Shown: positions 14,812 through 24,424, numbered from the stretch's first letter. The stretch: DNA of 64,000 nucleotides from Actinomyces vulturis (GCF_001687305.1 NZ_KV700385.1:540523-604522); one strand, 5' to 3'. Notes: generated by a model not told the origin, from the sequence alone. Numbers and translations are program-made.

Positions 14812-17340
14812 ATGACGACTCAAGACCTGACCACCTTACTGACCCGCATGGGCCAAAGCGATCAGCGTCTGATCCATCTCATCACCACACCCCCACGCCA
14901 GGGCACGACTGCGCCGTGGCCTCAATGGACCCACCCAGATCTGGTCTCGGCCTACGGGCGGATGGGGATTGAGCAGCCGTGGCGCCATCAGGTTCAGGCT
15001 GCCGAAGCGCTGTGGGATGGTGAGCACACCATCATCACGACGGGGACAGGTTCAGGAAAGTCGCTGGCAGCATGGTTACCTATTCTTAGTTCTGTACTCC
15101 GGCACGAGAATACAAGCGGCCGTATCAGCACCTACTCCAGCCGTCCTACGGCTCTCTATATCTGTCCTACGAAAGCGTTGGCTGCCGATCAAGTGCATTC
15201 ACTCGAAGGACTCATCGCTTCCCTTGAACAAGTAGCTAAGCGCCCAGCAGGATCGATGGTTCGTGTCTCAACCTGTGATGGAGATACGTCACGTGATGCT
15301 CGCACGTGGGCACGGGCGCATGCCGACGTGATCGTGACGAACCCTGACTATCTCCACCATGCACTTCTTCCTAGCCACGAACGCTGGACCCGATTCCTCA
15401 GAAGCCTACGTTTTCTCATCATTGATGAGGCTCATGCCTATCGTGGCGTGATGGGGGCGCATGTGGGCTTAGTAATTCGCCGTCTTCTCCGACTGGCGCG
15501 CGCCCTGGGGAGTGAACCAACGGTGCTGTGTGCCTCAGCTACTGCTGGCGAAGCGGCGTTGACTGCTTCACGCTTAATTGCTGTTGACCCTTCACAGATC
15601 ACATGTGTAGTGGATGATGCGTCTCCTTCTGGTCGCCGCACCTTGGCATTTTGGCAACCAGCTTTTCTTGAACAACCGGTACGGGTTTCTGAACCAGGTA
15701 AAACAGTAAGTAGCGAAACCAAGTCACATACCTTATCGGTAACAGCATCACCGCCGGTGCCCACCGAATCAGATAATACGCAAGGAGAAGTTCATCAGGC
15801 TCGCCGCTCCGCCTTATCTGAAGCATCCCACATACTGGCTGAATTACTGAGCGTTGATGCTCGTGCGTTGGTATTTGTGCGTTCGCGTCGCGCCGCTGAG
15901 ATCGTGGCAGAGCAGACTCGCTCGCTGATGAGGATGTCTGGATACGCCAATGCCGAGTCAATTGCCGCATACCGTGGCGGGTACTTACCTGAGGAACGAC
16001 GAGAACTTGAGCAACGTATGCGTTCAGGAGACATTCGCGCTTTAGCAACAACGAATGCTCTGGAACTGGGAATTGATATTAGTGGACTTGATGCTGTCCT
16101 CATCGCGGGCTGGCCTGGTACTCGCGTCTCTCTTGGCCAGCAGGCTGGGCGTGCGGGCCGTGCGGGAAGCGATGGGATTGCGGTGCTCATCGCAAGCGAC
16201 GATCCGTTGGATTCGTATTTGGTTCATCATCCCGATGATGTGTTTGCCTCACCGGAGGCTACGGTCTTTGATCCAGCGAATCCGTATGTCATGGCTCCGC
16301 ATATGTGTGCTGCTGCTAGCGAGCGCCCTCTAACTGAAGCAGATTTTTCACTCTTTGGCCTGAAGAATTCTAGCTTCCTCGATTCGATGGTCGCCAAGGG
16401 CGCTTTACGACGCCGTCCTACCGGTTGGTTCTACAACACCTCCATCCCTGTTCCCGCCCATGAACTCACAAATCTTCGCGGGAATGGCCCACCTGATGTG
16501 GCTGTGGTGGATAAAGATTCTGGCGCTGTCATTGGCACCGTTGACGGCACCCGAGCAGACGCTACTGTTCATCCTGGCGCTATCTACATTCACCAAGGGG
16601 CTACGTTCGTGGTTACTGGCCGTCATGCGCAGACAGCTTTTGTTGAGCATAAGCCAGCCCTGGGGGTACGCACACGTGCCAAGAGCACATCCTCGGTGAG
16701 GATTACTCAAGAGAAAGAACGTCTAGAGGTTCCTCTCTATGAGTTGGGGCCATCTCATGATGATCAGCCGTTGTCACTACATATTTGCCGTGGCAGCGTC
16801 GAGGTCACGAACCAGGTGGTGGGCTTTTCAACTTTGTCTGTGCCGAGCATGGACACCTTGGGTTTCACTGCTCTGCACATGCCTGAGCACACACTTCCTA
16901 CCTCAGCGGTGTGGTGGACACTCGACCCGGAGGTCTTCGATGTACTCGGTATTGATAACAGTGAAATTCCGGGGGCATTGCATGCTGCGGAACATGCCTC
17001 CATTGGTTTACTACCTCTCGTAGCCACTTGTGACCGCTGGGATATTGGTGGCTTATCAACAAATATGCATCCTGAGACAATGCGCCCCACGGTGTTCGTC
17101 TATGACGGTCATGCTGGTGGCGCGGGTTTTGCTGAGCGTGGTTTCCGTTCCTTTACTCGTTGGATTGATGCCACCTTGGCAGCGCTTCGATCATGTGGGT
17201 GCAGCAATGGGTGTCCGTCCTGTGTGCAGTCCCCCAAGTGTGGAAACAACAATGATCCGCTCAATAAGGCGGCCGCAACTATGGTTCTTGAAACACTGTC
17301 AACGGCTCTGGCTGGGTATTCTGCGACTACCACTCACTAA
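14812..17340 (+). CDS. DEAD/DEAH-box helicase with C-terminal DUF1998 (MrfA/YprA-like)
   Basis: 842 residues. Walker A is TTGTGSGKS (about 76-84) and motif II is IIDEAHAY (about 203-210). Helicase domain 2 has LATTNALELGIDISGLDAVL and GQQAGRAGR. The C-terminal DUF1998 part carries the cysteine cluster CGCSNGCPSCVQSPKCG (about 795-812), which binds metal in MrfA-type repair helicases. MrfA of Bacillus acts in mitomycin C repair, and a role in DNA repair is inferred here. Its mycobacterial counterpart is Rv3649, which also lies next to the Tad-like cluster. Confidence 0.9.
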   Translation: MTTQDLTTLLTRMGQSDQRLIHLITTPPRQGTTAPWPQWTHPDLVSAYGRMGIEQPWRHQVQAAEALWDGEHTIITTGTGSGKSLAAWLPILSSVLRHENTSGRISTYSSRPTALYICPTKALAADQVHSLEGLIASLEQVAKRPAGSMVRVSTCDGDTSRDARTWARAHADVIVTNPDYLHHALLPSHERWTRFLRSLRFLIIDEAHAYRGVMGAHVGLVIRRLLRLARALGSEPTVLCASATAGEAALTASRLIAVDPSQITCVVDDASPSGRRTLAFWQPAFLEQPVRVSEPGKTVSSETKSHTLSVTASPPVPTESDNTQGEVHQARRSALSEASHILAELLSVDARALVFVRSRRAAEIVAEQTRSLMRMSGYANAESIAAYRGGYLPEERRELEQRMRSGDIRALATTNALELGIDISGLDAVLIAGWPGTRVSLGQQAGRAGRAGSDGIAVLIASDDPLDSYLVHHPDDVFASPEATVFDPANPYVMAPHMCAAASERPLTEADFSLFGLKNSSFLDSMVAKGALRRRPTGWFYNTSIPVPAHELTNLRGNGPPDVAVVDKDSGAVIGTVDGTRADATVHPGAIYIHQGATFVVTGRHAQTAFVEHKPALGVRTRAKSTSSVRITQEKERLEVPLYELGPSHDDQPLSLHICRGSVEVTNQVVGFSTLSVPSMDTLGFTALHMPEHTLPTSAVWWTLDPEVFDVLGIDNSEIPGALHAAEHASIGLLPLVATCDRWDIGGLSTNMHPETMRPTVFVYDGHAGGAGFAERGFRSFTRWIDATLAALRSCGCSNGCPSCVQSPKCGNNNDPLNKAAATMVLETLSTALAGYSATTTH

Positions 17341-17414
17341 AAATTAACAACCACACTATTGCTTCACCGCTGATTCTTCCTGACTCTTAGCCCCATAATC
17401 CCCCGTTACTGCCA

Positions 17415-17996
17415 TTACGGTGGGCTATCTTGAGGTCCGGCGCGGGCTACCGCCCGCGCCGCGTCGTGAATCAACAGAGCGGAAACAGGAACCTCAACAC
17501 TAACAATCACGTCGTTTCCATCGATCTGACATGAGGAAAGATTCGCGCCATTACGCTTGGCTACCTGCTGCGCACTCAGGCAGGGGTGAATATCTCCGTA
17601 AAGTCCGATGGCATTAGTAGCACCGGCGATAGCCGCAAGGTCAGCAGCATTACGCGCTCGTGTTGCCGCAATGGCCAGGCCACTGACGCTCATCACCGCA
17701 ATAGCAATTATGAGGAGAACGGCAATCACCGATGTCACCATGACCGCGCCAGCACCTTTGTCATCCTGGAAGAACGTCGCGTAGAGCCGGCATTGCCGAG
17801 ATATTCGACGTTTCCCGGGCTCGTAACCGCCTCGATCATTCCTGATGCGTCCGAATCTCCTATTTTCATCCACTATTGTGTGACTTCCAGCCTCACGGTC
17901 TTTCGGTGAAACTGCGTGATTTCCACCCCTCCTACCTTCCGGCATTGAACGATAAGTAATGCTCGTAGTTTGGATAACCAGCGGCACGACTGTCAT
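17415..17996 (-). CDS. TadE-like membrane protein of the helicase/secretion neighbourhood (Rv3654c type)
   Basis: 193 residues from ATG at 17996, which overlaps the upstream stop as ATGA and has AAGGTGG just before it. The first ~80 residues are Arg-rich and hydrophilic. Then DDKGAGAVMVTSVIAVLLIIAIAVMSVSGLAIAATRARNAADLAAIAGA resembles TadE/TadG-type prepilin-like segments with a G-x-x-x-V cleavage context. The C-terminus is a short beta-rich domain with one cysteine pair. The equivalent mycobacterial protein is about half this length, so the long N-terminus is odd and a later start remains possible. Confidence 0.7.
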   Translation of the reverse strand: MTVVPLVIQTTSITYRSMPEGRRGGNHAVSPKDREAGSHTIVDENRRFGRIRNDRGGYEPGKRRISRQCRLYATFFQDDKGAGAVMVTSVIAVLLIIAIAVMSVSGLAIAATRARNAADLAAIAGATNAIGLYGDIHPCLSAQQVAKRNGANLSSCQIDGNDVIVSVEVPVSALLIHDAARAVARAGPQDSPP

Positions 17997-18355
17997 GATC
18001 CACCTTCTTTCAAGGCGCAAGCTCTTGCGTGTGGCGCTGGAAGATGAAGAAAGCGTTGGGGAGGTCCTGCTGCACTGACGTTGACGCAGGAGAATTCTCC
18101 TTCGTCACTAATGCTCACCGTCGTCATTCGTCCGTCTGTCGTTGCGGAAACTGCTGCAGCCGGATCATCTCCACGAGCGGCTGCTCTGGCTCCAATTCCT
18201 GCTGCATGTGTAACAAGAATTTGGAAGAGTCCCGCGATGACTAGGGCGATGACGGTGGCGGTTATGACGATAAGCGCGGGCATGGTGATGGCGATTTCTG
18301 CGGTCACCATGCCCGCCTCATCATCATCGGTGCATGGCCTGCATCGAAACTCCAT
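17993..18355 (-). CDS. TadE-like minor pseudopilin
   Basis: 120 residues. DDDEAGMVTAEIAITMPALIVITATVIALVIAG has the acidic-then-Gly cleavage context with Glu at +5 typical of TadE/Flp prepilins, followed by one long helix and a small C-terminal domain with two cysteines. It lies between the DUF4244 Flp-like gene and the Rv3654c-like gene in the Tad cluster, equivalent to Rv3655c. It probably forms a membrane-anchored pseudopilin. No prepilin peptidase is visible in this window. Confidence 0.8.
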   Translation of the reverse strand: MEFRCRPCTDDDEAGMVTAEIAITMPALIVITATVIALVIAGLFQILVTHAAGIGARAAARGDDPAAAVSATTDGRMTTVSISDEGEFSCVNVSAAGPPQRFLHLPAPHARACALKEGGS

Positions 18356-18361
18356 GGATTG

Positions 18362-18655
18362 TTAACTCACGGATAGTGCCGAGGTGAAGAGTGCCTCAAG
18401 CGTGGAGCGCAATGAGTCGGAGCGTGCGATGCTAAGTAGAAGCAAAGCGAAGGCTGCTGCGGCAAGTGTTCCGATGGCGTACTCGGCGGTGGCCATACCG
18501 GCTTCGTGGTGAGGGTCTGGTGTGCCGTCGGCTGCCATCTCGGGCGATGACTGGAGGATTATGCTTCGACGATGGTTATTCACGCGGTTGGGCACGAATG
18601 GGTAGTCAGCCAGATCGAGGCAGGTACGAATAATGGTCAATAGTCGTATGGACAT
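18362..18655 (-). CDS. DUF4244 Flp-like pilin
   Basis: 97 residues. The hallmark EAGMATAEYAIGTLAAAAFALLLLSIA is the Flp-pilin type motif (Gly before the cleavage site, Glu and Tyr at +5/+6) followed by a hydrophobic helix. This DUF4244 family is the probable major pilin of actinobacterial Tad-like systems (Rv3656c in M. tuberculosis). AGGAGA precedes the start. Residues 1-50 form an unusually long leader before the cleavage site. Confidence 0.82.
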   Translation of the reverse strand: MSIRLLTIIRTCLDLADYPFVPNRVNNHRRSIILQSSPEMAADGTPDPHHEAGMATAEYAIGTLAAAAFALLLLSIARSDSLRSTLEALFTSALSVS

Positions 18656-18710
18656 GGTTTCTCCTATTCATTACAGGGGTTCGGTGACAATCAGTAGGAG
18701 GGTTAAAGCA

Positions 18711-20015
18711 TCAGACTCCTTTGGGGTAGAAGGGTTCAACGAGGCTAAAAAGAACCGGAAAAATCGTCAGGCAGAAAAATGCCGGTAAATGGAAGAGTCC
18801 GAGAGGAATCACGAGTCGGATGGAAAGTTGTTGGACGAGGCGATGGTGCTCCGCTTGGCGACCATCTCGGATGCTTTGTGCCATGGAATGAAGAAGCGGT
18901 CCCGGATCTGCTCCGTTATTCCAGCCTGGTTCTAGTGCTCGATGGAGAGGCGGCCAGAATGCTGCATTTTTCCCATATCCAGCTTCCCACGATTCACTCC
19001 AGGTCCCTCCGAGAAGAAGGCAACGCCCAACAGTTTCTAACTGCGGAGTCTGTGTGGCCCGTCCTACTGCTCCAAGACAATCGGGAATGGACCCACCTGA
19101 CCCTAATGCGGCTGCGGCAAGATCGATCACCGTCACCTGATCCACTAAAGGAACGCGCCGAAACGGGGAAGTGAACCATTGAGTGAGTACGTATCCGCCT
19201 ATGCTCAGGAAGATTCCAGCACCTAAACAGACGTGCCCAAAAGAGTGGTGGATGAGGTATCCCCAGGCATTGACTCCGAGTCCTTGAGCTAAAAAGAGAC
19301 CAAGGACGGGTAACACTGCCATGAGTCGCGCTGTTGCTTGTGGCGCAGCAAGGGCTTGTTCTCGCGCAGCCTGAACTTGAGCAAGTTCGCTTATTCCTGC
19401 TACTACGCCATCCAGCACATCAGCCAAGGGTGCCCCTGTTTCTCGTGAGAGCGCACATGCTGCTTGCGCGGCAGGAAAAGCAACTCGTGCTGTGTTGTAG
19501 TCGTCAAGACGTGACGATGTAGGTGGATTCCAGCGCAATGCGCCACGATGAATGACAGGAAGCCAGCAAGGTCGCGATGAAAGGCTTTTATCGAGAAGAA
19601 CCTGTGGAATATCGCCCTCACCGGCGGCGGTGCTTGTCCAAGGAAGTCCCGCAGACTTGCATGCGTGTCTCCAGGCTTGAGCCGTGGGTTCTCCTGCTCG
19701 TAGCAAAGCGCTAACTTCAGTGAGAATGAATGCAATATTGAGGGATTCTTTACCTCTGGTTATGCGCCATGTTGTCAGTTCAGTCCTAGGAGCGCGAAGG
19801 GTACCTGTGGCAGTGTTTTCACCGCTCTCATGGCTACCCGCTATCCCCGTCAACGAATAGTCATTACTGTCTGACAGCCTTCCTGGTGAAGTAAGCGATT
19901 CTGACGGCTTCTCTGAATGATGGAAATCAGAAAAGGTGCGTTGACTAGGAAGAAGTAGTAGTGCCAGCCCAAGACCGGCGAACAGCGCCACCAAGGGAAC
20001 GATTGCCATAGTCAT
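18711..20015 (-). CDS. TadB/TadC-type membrane platform, fused
   Basis: 434 residues from ATG at 20015, which overlaps the tadA stop (ATGA). It holds two T2SSF-type halves. The first (about residues 65-265) includes PAAQAACALSRETGAPLADVL and AAREQALAAPQATARLMAVLP. The second (about 290-434) includes VPLVDQVTVIDLAAAALGSGGSIPDCLGAV. In M. tuberculosis the two halves are separate genes (Rv3658c and Rv3657c), so this is a fusion into one platform protein. It anchors the TadA ATPase and drives pilus assembly or secretion. Confidence 0.85.
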   Translation of the reverse strand: MTMAIVPLVALFAGLGLALLLLPSQRTFSDFHHSEKPSESLTSPGRLSDSNDYSLTGIAGSHESGENTATGTLRAPRTELTTWRITRGKESLNIAFILTEVSALLRAGEPTAQAWRHACKSAGLPWTSTAAGEGDIPQVLLDKSLSSRPCWLPVIHRGALRWNPPTSSRLDDYNTARVAFPAAQAACALSRETGAPLADVLDGVVAGISELAQVQAAREQALAAPQATARLMAVLPVLGLFLAQGLGVNAWGYLIHHSFGHVCLGAGIFLSIGGYVLTQWFTSPFRRVPLVDQVTVIDLAAAALGSGGSIPDCLGAVGRATQTPQLETVGRCLLLGGTWSESWEAGYGKNAAFWPPLHRALEPGWNNGADPGPLLHSMAQSIRDGRQAEHHRLVQQLSIRLVIPLGLFHLPAFFCLTIFPVLFSLVEPFYPKGV

Positions 20016-21214
20016 GAAGTCGCCTGCCCGTATGGTGCATCGAAGCAAACTGCATCAAATCGCTGTTCATCGTTCACTTCTGCGAGCCCGCAGAGGTCAT
20101 CCCATCCCTCTTGCGGAAGAACATCCGAAGAACCCTGCGACCAATGCACCGTACACGCAGGGATCACTGCCAACTCCTGATGGTGCCTAACCAGCAATCC
20201 TATGGAGGAGATCTCACGCTGTTGTTGTCCTTCATGGGTGCGCACCTTGTCCATGTGCACCACTACGTCAATAGCACTAGAAGCTTGGGCAGTAAGGGCA
20301 TGGTCGCTTAAGCCAGATAATGCCCCTAGTGCTTGAAGCCGTGCGGGCACATCGTAAGCAGAATTAGCGTGGATAGTGGCCCATCCTCCGTCGTGACCGG
20401 TGTTCATGGCGGCTAGCACGTCACGTATTTCGGATCCGCGACATTCACCGAGGATGATGCGGTCTGGGCGCATTCGCATGGCTGCTCGAACTAGATCGCT
20501 CATAGAGATTGCACCCTGGAATTGAATATTGGCGTCGCGTTCGTGCAGGTGAACCACGTGGGGATGATTGGGCTTCAGTTCGGGGATTTCTTCAATACAC
20601 ATGATGCGTTCAGTGACAGGAACTTCTGCCAAAAGTGCGCCGAGCATAGTGGTTTTTCCTGATCCGGTTGCTCCGCTCAGTAATCCATTGGCTCGCCCCT
20701 GAACCAATCCGCGAATCATCGGTAAAAGAGCATCAGGGATAGTTCCGCACGTATTCAATGCGGCAAGGCTCCATGTCTGCGGTCGCGAGGTACGTAAACA
20801 AATAAGAGGTCCGTTACTACTGAGTGTCTCCAACACGGCGTGCATACGTGTTCCTTGAGGAAGGATTCCGTCAGCGATGGGACTCGCGTCGTCGAGACGT
20901 TTACCGCATAGTGCCGTTAGGCGGACAGCGAGTGCACGCGGGTCTGTCGACAAATCGACACTATGCCGGTGGAGCCCGCTTCCTCGATCAACCCAGATTT
21001 CTGTGCCGTTGATGAGAACGTCGGTAACACTGGGGTCATGGAGCAGTGGATTGAGAATGGTACCTGCACCGGCGATGTCTGATTGGAGTGTTTCGTGAAG
21101 AGTGTCTAGGGCGCTCATGCCGAAAACATCGGATTGGGCGGTAAGGACGGATGAGAGTTCATGTCCTTGTGCGAGGGCTTGGCGCATGCGACGGAGTTGG
21201 TGCTGATTAATCAT
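20012..21214 (-). CDS. tadA: TadA-family secretion/pilus ATPase
   Basis: 400 residues from ATG at 21214. This start forms an ATGA overlap with the upstream stop and has AGGTG 6 bases before it. Walker A is GATGSGKTTM, followed by the Asp box (CIEEIPELKPNHPHVVHL), Walker B-type DRIILGECRGSE and the His box DGGWATIHANS. This is a VirB11-like hexameric ATPase powering the Tad-like apparatus. It is the Rv3659c equivalent, in the standard order between ssd and the F platform. Confidence 0.92.
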   Translation of the reverse strand: MINQHQLRRMRQALAQGHELSSVLTAQSDVFGMSALDTLHETLQSDIAGAGTILNPLLHDPSVTDVLINGTEIWVDRGSGLHRHSVDLSTDPRALAVRLTALCGKRLDDASPIADGILPQGTRMHAVLETLSSNGPLICLRTSRPQTWSLAALNTCGTIPDALLPMIRGLVQGRANGLLSGATGSGKTTMLGALLAEVPVTERIMCIEEIPELKPNHPHVVHLHERDANIQFQGAISMSDLVRAAMRMRPDRIILGECRGSEIRDVLAAMNTGHDGGWATIHANSAYDVPARLQALGALSGLSDHALTAQASSAIDVVVHMDKVRTHEGQQQREISSIGLLVRHHQELAVIPACTVHWSQGSSDVLPQEGWDDLCGLAEVNDEQRFDAVCFDAPYGQATS

Positions 21215-22257
21215 GCGAGCACCTGGGATGCACATAGCGCCAAGGATGCTTGAGCGAGGAGGGGATAAGGATCAATACCACTATTGATATGACCCGCGTA
21301 ATGGGGAATCTCTGGAATGACAATCCACTCGTGTCCGTGACGGCGTACGGAACGTGGCTTTTGTCGTTCTATCTGTCCGCGCCGATCCGCTTTCTTACTT
21401 CGAGCAAGGGGTAAACGACGTTCCCTCGTGGTCAAGATAAGAGAACCCATCTCCTCGCATAACGCCCCCTTCGCCTTGCGGTAATGCTCCACCCGGCGCT
21501 GTCCTGCTTCATCAACCCGAGGTTCATTACTTCCTACGAGCACCTGGTATTCAGCATCGATAAGACCCATGCCCCGAGGACAATCAATAATGACCAAGTC
21601 ATGACTGCGCCGTAATGCCTCAATGAGTCCCACTGTCTGCATCGGCCTATCAACACCACTCCGAGAACCCGTAAGCACCGTGATGCCATGCCAAGAAGGA
21701 AGTGCTTGGCGCAGACGTTCGGGGTGATACGTGCTCTCCGCCGGGAAAAATGCCTGCCATCTCTGACCTGCCCCAAGGGCGAGAAGGAGTTCTGCGTCGC
21801 CATAAGTACTCATGTCGACCAAAGCCACCCTCTGGCCTCGATGTTGCATGTCGAGTGCCAGCATAAAAGCCAGGGTGCTGGCGCCAATTCCCCCTACTGC
21901 TCCTTCCACACAGATTCGTGGCGCAAGGATGGGATAGGCCTGAACAATAATCTCCTGGGCGAGTACAGAGCGAGCTGATTGATCATTCATCCATGACTCT
22001 GCATTCACTTCAGGCCAGATGAATGTACCCTGGAGAGCCCCTTGAGCAGTAAGTTTTTCAGCAAGTGCCCGATAAGGTGAGCAAGCAGAGCACACAACCA
22101 TTCCTCGCCCACCGCCCATAGGCTCCCAGTCGCCTAGATCATTAATCGGGTACAACGAGGCATCCACAGAAGCCGCCATAGTGCGTAACCATGCAGTGGC
22201 CCGTGGACCAAAATCATCGAAGTAAATCGTCAGTGTCACGCATCTAGATTTGTCCAT
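21211..22257 (-). CDS. ssd: Ssd/CpaE-like P-loop ATPase (septum-site determining type)
   Basis: 348 residues. The N-terminal ~115 residues are receiver-like. A MinD/CpaE-type ATPase follows with a deviant Walker A, GAVGGIGASTLAF, where the canonical Lys-Thr is replaced by Ala-Ser, as in Ssd/TadZ proteins. Ssd (Rv3660c) affects septum formation in mycobacteria, and TadZ/CpaE localise Tad pili. It heads the Tad operon and diverges from the HAD gene. Confidence 0.82.
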   Translation of the reverse strand: MDKSRCVTLTIYFDDFGPRATAWLRTMAASVDASLYPINDLGDWEPMGGGRGMVVCSACSPYRALAEKLTAQGALQGTFIWPEVNAESWMNDQSARSVLAQEIIVQAYPILAPRICVEGAVGGIGASTLAFMLALDMQHRGQRVALVDMSTYGDAELLLALGAGQRWQAFFPAESTYHPERLRQALPSWHGITVLTGSRSGVDRPMQTVGLIEALRRSHDLVIIDCPRGMGLIDAEYQVLVGSNEPRVDEAGQRRVEHYRKAKGALCEEMGSLILTTRERRLPLARSKKADRRGQIERQKPRSVRRHGHEWIVIPEIPHYAGHINSGIDPYPLLAQASLALCASQVLA

Positions 22258-22462
22258 TGTTCAGGCCAACAAGCCGTCTCCTGTGCATGACCATTACGCA
22301 CTCATGCACAGGTGGTCACTGTGGAAAAACTCATGGTGCACACGTGCCCAAGAAAGCAGAAAAACAAAGCGAAACTTCGGTATCAAGCAGTTGAAGACAA
22401 ACGTGACCGGTACAGTGGTTCCAGCACGCGCTCAGCGCACCCACACTAGCGTCAGGAGAACC

Positions 22463-23401
22463 ATGACCAGCACACCCCCACACGGTGCACAGTCATTTGA
22501 CGCCTCTGTGCCGCCCACTCCTTTTGGTGGAATTCCAGTATCTTCCCCTTTGAAGAGCGCCGCATATATCGACCTAGATAAAACAATTCTGGCGATCTCT
22601 ACCTCCTATGCCATGGGCGCCCCGATGCGTCGCTCAGGCATGATCACGGCTGGTGCTCTGGTACGTGCCATTGTGGCGCAGTTGCCCTATTTGGTGCGTG
22701 GTGCTGATGAATCACATTCGTCAAAATTGATGACTCATCTGGCTGCTATGTCCGCAGGTCTTCCGCAGGAACGCCTGACCGCCCTCATTAAGGAGACGCT
22801 GCATACCGCCATTGAGCCTGCCGTCTATTGCGAAGCTTTGGAGATTATCGAGGCTCATAAGTCAGCTGGCCAAGATGTGGTAATTGTGTCGGCATCGCTT
22901 CGGGAGATGGTAGAGCCGATCGCCGCTCTTGTGGGAGCAGATCGGTGCGTGGCTACGGAACTCGAAGTGGTTGATGGTCTTTATACCGGCCGGGTAGCTC
23001 ACTCTCTCCTTCATGGAGCGAAGGTGGAGGCAATTTCTCAAGATTCACAGCGCTTCGGTATTGATCTTCCCCACAGCTTCGCCTATTCCGATTCAATTTC
23101 TGACCTGCCAATGCTTGAAGCGGTTGGTCATCCCGTCGCAGTTAATCCAGACAAGCAGTTACGTTCAACTGCAGAATCTCGCGGGTGGCCGGTTCGCGAT
23201 TTTGAGCGGCCTGTTGCTCTTAAACGTCCGTGGTCTACTCCCGACGCCGTGGGTTTACGTGAACTTACTCCTCACCTTCCCCAGTCACTCCCTCAAGTGG
23301 ATCGTCGCGTAGGTCATGCGTTGCGCGTAGGTAGTCTGACTGCCATTGCTGCTGCTAGTGCCTGGGTTGTTGCAGGTGGCGTGAAGTTCCACCGTTTCTA
23401 A
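22463..23401 (+). CDS. HAD-superfamily (SerB-like, subfamily IB) phosphatase
   Basis: 312 residues from ATG at 22463 with AGGAG just upstream. The open frame extends back to 22250 but lacks a ribosome site there. Motif I is AAYIDLDKTIL (DxDxT), motif II VVIVSASL, and motif III/IV YSDSISDLPMLEAVG. It ends with a hydrophobic segment (TAIAAASAWVVAGG), so it may be membrane-anchored. It corresponds to Rv3661, which also lies beside ssd. The substrate is unknown; relatives include phosphoserine phosphatase and lysophospholipid phosphatases. Confidence 0.87.
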   Translation: MTSTPPHGAQSFDASVPPTPFGGIPVSSPLKSAAYIDLDKTILAISTSYAMGAPMRRSGMITAGALVRAIVAQLPYLVRGADESHSSKLMTHLAAMSAGLPQERLTALIKETLHTAIEPAVYCEALEIIEAHKSAGQDVVIVSASLREMVEPIAALVGADRCVATELEVVDGLYTGRVAHSLLHGAKVEAISQDSQRFGIDLPHSFAYSDSISDLPMLEAVGHPVAVNPDKQLRSTAESRGWPVRDFERPVALKRPWSTPDAVGLRELTPHLPQSLPQVDRRVGHALRVGSLTAIAAASAWVVAGGVKFHRF

Positions 23402-23407
23402 CTGCTG

Positions 23408-24424
23408 CTAAACCAACGGTTCGCCTGCCTGAATAGATGTGCACATGTCCATGGCGTACTGAGCACCTTGCGTCATGACTGAAGCCATGAAGCACACCCA
23501 TTCGACTACTCCATCAATCTCTCCGGAAGCATAGGCAGCGAGTGCCGCCTGATAGTCAACAGGTTTTGTTAGCAGGTCAATATCTGTCAGGACGCACCCA
23601 GCAGGATCGAGTCCATCGCGCTGGATGAGGTAGCGGGTCAGTACTCGTGCTACGGCTCCATTCGCCGCAAGGAACGGTCGAACACACAACATTTCTGCAT
23701 GGACGAGGCTTGCTCGTACCACTGCATCACATCCTGGAGCGGAGATAAGCGCCATAAGAGACTGACTTCGCAGCACACACTCTTCTCCCAGTGGAGCCGG
23801 GCAGGGTGCGCTTTCTTGTGGGGCGATCGAACCGGCACGGATGGTGGCGACGTGGCTAAGCAACTCATCGTCATTCAGAGGGGTGGGAGAGCCTGTGGCG
23901 TGGCGGAGGACGAGGGGTGCCATCACGTCACGATGGATACTGCCCACGAGCATGGGAGCGGGGGTTCGCGTGGTGGGCGAGGGCCGTACGGGCGCCACGG
24001 ATTCTACCCCCAGCCCAACTCGTGTACGAGAATTTCTGGGGAGGGCCAGTGGGCTCATCATCGTGGTGATGCGGGCGTTTGCTCGCCATAACCCCATGGC
24101 CACGTCAAGGGATGAATTATCACCAGTTGGGACGTGATGGCCCGCGGCCACGATGCGTTGGCGAATATCGGCGGCCTGGATGGATACACCTTCGATACGT
24201 GCTTGTGTGGTGGCACTAAGGACAGACGCTTCTTCACGTGCTTCATGCCAGCGTCTGCGTAGCGCTTCATGCCAGCGCAAATCAGTGGTGGCCTGACGCA
24301 GGGCGGTAGTGACTTCACGGATTCGGGGGTGAGTGGCAAGTGCGTTGACCGCTTGGGCGATCTGCGCGTCAGAGGAGGTGGGGGAAGTCATGGGATTACT
24401 GTACGTGGCTGCCCTGGGGGACAT
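23408..24424 (-). CDS. Fic-fold-like protein with degenerate active site
   Basis: 338 residues. The C-terminal half has the Fic-like layout: a conserved HAE helix, then VRPFLAANGAVARVL in place of the usual HPFxxGNGRxxR, so the catalytic His is Arg and the GNGR glycine is lost. The N-terminal third is helical and Arg-rich, with EGV(S)IQAADIR resembling an inhibitory-helix/Fic_N-type segment. AMP transfer activity is therefore unlikely. Similar proteins sit beside Tad-like clusters in actinobacteria (Rv3662c is the positional match). Met12 is a possible alternative start. Confidence 0.6.
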   Translation of the reverse strand: MSPRAATYSNPMTSPTSSDAQIAQAVNALATHPRIREVTTALRQATTDLRWHEALRRRWHEAREEASVLSATTQARIEGVSIQAADIRQRIVAAGHHVPTGDNSSLDVAMGLWRANARITTMMSPLALPRNSRTRVGLGVESVAPVRPSPTTRTPAPMLVGSIHRDVMAPLVLRHATGSPTPLNDDELLSHVATIRAGSIAPQESAPCPAPLGEECVLRSQSLMALISAPGCDAVVRASLVHAEMLCVRPFLAANGAVARVLTRYLIQRDGLDPAGCVLTDIDLLTKPVDYQAALAAYASGEIDGVVEWVCFMASVMTQGAQYAMDMCTSIQAGEPLV

